This document shows, piece by piece, positions 5,209 to 7,195 of a stretch of DNA of 7,195 nt (within the stretch, counting starts at the first letter, position 1; each line of letters begins with the position of its first letter). The translations under genes were made by a program, and so were the position numbers. The notes beneath the pieces were generated by a model, which saw only the letters and a list, made by a program, of their open reading frames with translations, searched no databases and was not told where the DNA came from. This DNA is from Nitrospirota bacterium (GTDB lineage Bacteria; Nitrospirota_A; Leptospirillia; Leptospirillales; Leptospirillaceae), in contig JAJYPO010000111.1 of NCBI GenBank assembly GCA_021795275.1, positions 1-7,195 of the forward strand, read 5' to 3'.

Positions 5209-7195
5209 TCACCGCCCCTTCTTCCGGCGGCCCCCGCCGCGGGGAGACTTGAGCACGATTCCCTCGCCAGAGGGCTTTTCTCCCCGGGCCCGCAAAAGGT
5301 CCCGGTAATGGGCCGCCATCTCGAAATCGAGGGCCTCCGCCGCCGCCACCATCCGCTGTCTGATTTCACCTTCCGGGAGCGACTCCTCCGGTCCGGCCTC
5401 CCCCCTCTCCTCGGGGACGGGAACGGTGACGTAATCGCTCTCCGAGACATGGTAGAGCCCCTCCGGGATGCTCTTCGTGATTCCCCGGGGAACGATGCCG
5501 TTGGTTTCGTTGAAGGCGATCTGGATCACCCGGCGCCTTCGTGTTTCGTCGATCGCCTCCTGCATGGAGCCCGTGACGGTGTCGCCATAGAAGATCACCC
5601 GTCCCCGGAGGTTCCGGGCGGCCCGTCCCGCGGTCTGAATGAGGGAGCGCCGGGACCGCAGGAAGCCCTCCTTGTCGGCATCCAGAATGGCCACAAGGGA
5701 GACTTCGGGAAGGTCCAGCCCCTCCCGGAGGAGGTTGATTCCTACCAGGACGTCGAACTCGCCAAGCCTGAGGTCCCGGATGATCTCCATGCGCTCGAGG
5801 GTGTCGATCTCCGAGTGGAGGTAGCGGACCCGGACTCCCCGTTCCTCGAGATATTCGGTCAGGTTTTCCGCCATCCGCTTGGTGAGCGTCGTCACCAGAA
5901 CCCGGTCGCCCAGGGCCGCGGTCTTCCGCACCTCTCCCAAAAGATGGTCGACCTGGTGGAGGGCCGGCACCACCTCGATCTCGGGGTCCAGAAGTCCCGT
6001 GGGCCGGATGACCTGTTCGGCGGTCACGCCGCCCGAGGCGGCGAGCTCATAGGGACCGGGGGTGGCCGAGACAAAGACCACCTGGCGCATGACTCGCTCG
6101 AACTCGGGGAATGTGAGCGGCCGGTTGTCGAAGGCCGACGGCAGACGGAAGCCGTACTCCACAAGGCTCTTCTTCCGGGAGTGGTCCCCGTGGTACATGC
6201 CCCCGACCTGGGGGATGGCGACGTGGCTTTCGTCGACCACCAGAAGAAAGTCCGGCGGGAAATAGTCGAACAGGGTGGGCGGCGGCTCTCCGGGGGCCCG
6301 CCCCGACAGATGGCGGGAGTAGTTTTCGATGCCGTGGCAGAAGCCGACTTCCCGGATCATCTCGAGGTCGAAGAGGGTCCGCTGCTCGATCCTCTGGGCC
6401 TCGACCAGCTGGTTGTTCTTCCGGAAATAGGCGATGCGCTCCGCCAGCTCCTCTTCAATTCCGGCCAGCGCCCCCTCCAGCTTGTCCGGAGGCAGGACAT
6501 AGTGGGTTCCCGGATAGATGATCATCGACGGAACCTGGGTCAGTTCGTGGCCGGTCAGGGGGTCGATCTCCCGGATCTTCTCGATGGTGTCCCCCCAGAA
6601 CTCGACCCGGACGGCCCGGTCCTCGAAGGAGGCCGGGTAGATGTCGACCACGTCGCCCTTCACGCGGAAGGTTCCCCGGTGGAAGTCGATCTCGTTTCGC
6701 TGGTACTGGATCTCGACTAGGCGTTCGAGAAGGCGGTTTCTCCGGATCTCCATCCCCCGCTCGAGATAGAGGTGCATCTTGAGGTAGGAGTCCGGGGAGC
6801 CCAGGCCGTAGATGCACGACACGGAGGCCACCACGATGGTGTCGAGGCGCTCGAGAAGGGCCGTCGTGGCACTGTGGCGCATCCGGTCGATCAGGTCGTT
6901 GACCGCCGAATCCTTTTCGATATAGGTGTCGGTGGACGGAAGGTAGGCTTCGGGCTGGTAGTAGTCGTAGTAGCTCACGAAGTACTCCACCCGGTTGTTC
7001 GGGAAGAACTCGCGGAACTCGCTGTAGAGCTGGGCCGCCAGGGTCTTGTTGGGGGCCAGGACCAGGGCAGGCTTTCCGGCGTTCGCGATGACGTTGGCCA
7101 TGGTGAAGGTCTTTCCCGATCCCGTCACCCCGAGAAGGGTCTGGCGGGCCTTCCCGGTCCTGACCCCTTCGGAGAGGCGCTCGATGGCCCGGTCC
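5209..7195 (-). CDS. uvrB: UvrABC excinuclease subunit B (N-terminus outside the window)
   Basis: UvrB is the DNA-damage verification helicase of bacterial nucleotide excision repair; it receives damaged DNA from UvrA and recruits UvrC. The frame stays open to the right edge, giving 662 visible codons including a partial one; by comparison with E. coli UvrB (673 aa) about 17 residues are missing. The GTG at 7128 is an internal valine of the Walker A motif [10 protein letters not shown], not a start. Visible features in order: Walker A; the beta-hairpin region [17 protein letters not shown] that clamps DNA; the UvrA-binding domain with [44 protein letters not shown]; Walker [17 protein letters not shown]; the helicase domain 2 with [18 protein letters not shown] and motif [11 protein letters not shown] (commonly QTIGRAARN); and a C-terminal UVR domain [13 protein letters not shown] that binds UvrC. 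It ends in a basic tail (GGGRRKKGR). All core motifs are intact, so it should be functional. Confidence 0.98.
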   Translation of the reverse strand, partial: DRAIERLSEGVRTGKARQTLLGVTGSGKTFTMANVIANAGKPALVLAPNKTLAAQLYSEFREFFPNNRVEYFVSYYDYYQPEAYLPSTDTYIEKDSAVNDLIDRMRHSATTALLERLDTIVVASVSCIYGLGSPDSYLKMHLYLERGMEIRRNRLLERLVEIQYQRNEIDFHRGTFRVKGDVVDIYPASFEDRAVRVEFWGDTIEKIREIDPLTGHELTQVPSMIIYPGTHYVLPPDKLEGALAGIEEELAERIAYFRKNNQLVEAQRIEQRTLFDLEMIREVGFCHGIENYSRHLSGRAPGEPPPTLFDYFPPDFLLVVDESHVAIPQVGGMYHGDHSRKKSLVEYGFRLPSAFDNRPLTFPEFERVMRQVVFVSATPGPYELAASGGVTAEQVIRPTGLLDPEIEVVPALHQVDHLLGEVRKTAALGDRVLVTTLTKRMAENLTEYLEERGVRVRYLHSEIDTLERMEIIRDLRLGEFDVLVGINLLREGLDLPEVSLVAILDADKEGFLRSRRSLIQTAGRAARNLRGRVIFYGDTVTGSMQEAIDETRRRRVIQIAFNETNGIVPRGITKSIPEGLYHVSESDYVTVPVPEERGEAGPEESLPEGEIRQRMVAAAEALDFEMAAHYRDLLRARGEKPSGEGIVLKSPRGGGRRKKGR

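Noticed and set aside
5308..6720. 470-residue plus-strand open frame
   Set aside because: It is antisense to uvrB, whose motifs are intact across the whole stretch; no ribosome site or family match is apparent.
7126..7128. GTG at 7128 as the uvrB start
   Set aside because: It lies inside the Walker A motif. The frame continues upstream with [22 protein letters not shown], matching the conserved UvrB N-terminus, to the window edge.

Overview
The window is a GC-rich bacterial chromosome segment with two unrelated parts. The left part, about 4.6 kb on the minus strand, is a four-gene efflux operon. In transcription order it holds an ArsR/SmtB-type repressor, a TolC-like outer membrane channel, a lipoprotein membrane-fusion adaptor and an RND inner-membrane pump that is cut by the left edge. 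The right part holds a small plus-strand two-helix membrane protein (DUF4321-like) and a convergent, nearly complete minus-strand uvrB that runs off the right edge.

The organism is a Gram-negative-type (diderm) bacterium, because the operon encodes a signal-peptide-bearing TolC family channel and a lipobox-bearing periplasmic adaptor. The high GC and the DUF4321-like gene beside uvrB would fit lineages such as Nitrospirota (for example Leptospirillum) or deltaproteobacterial groups. That placement is inference and cannot be proven from this sequence.

The operon is tightly built. The repressor and channel genes overlap by ATGA, the channel and adaptor genes are 78 nt apart, and the adaptor and pump genes again overlap by ATGA. 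One strong sigma70-like promoter (TTGACA, 18 nt, TATTAT) precedes the repressor. AT-rich inverted repeats cover the -10 box and touch the repressor start codon, which fits autorepression and suggests a leaderless or nearly leaderless repressor mRNA. The pump carries the G-X3-DDAIV-X-VEN proton-relay signature of the hydrophobe/amphiphile (HAE) class, not the DGA form of heavy-metal pumps. The repressor lacks the ArsR CxC metal motif and instead ends in an IFC cysteine motif like that of sulfane-sulfur/redox sensors of the BigR/YgaV type. The signal controlling this pump is therefore probably not arsenic or a typical metal ion.

Between the two divergent transcription units lies about 180 bp of non-coding, purine-rich sequence. 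A second good promoter (TTGACC, 17 nt, TAGAAT) drives the DUF4321-like gene. That gene and uvrB converge with only 15 bp between their stop codons and no clear intrinsic terminator. No rRNA, tRNA, CRISPR array, insertion sequence or other mobile element was seen. I found no wholly new system; the most unusual element is the repressor/operator module and its mismatch with the pump it controls.
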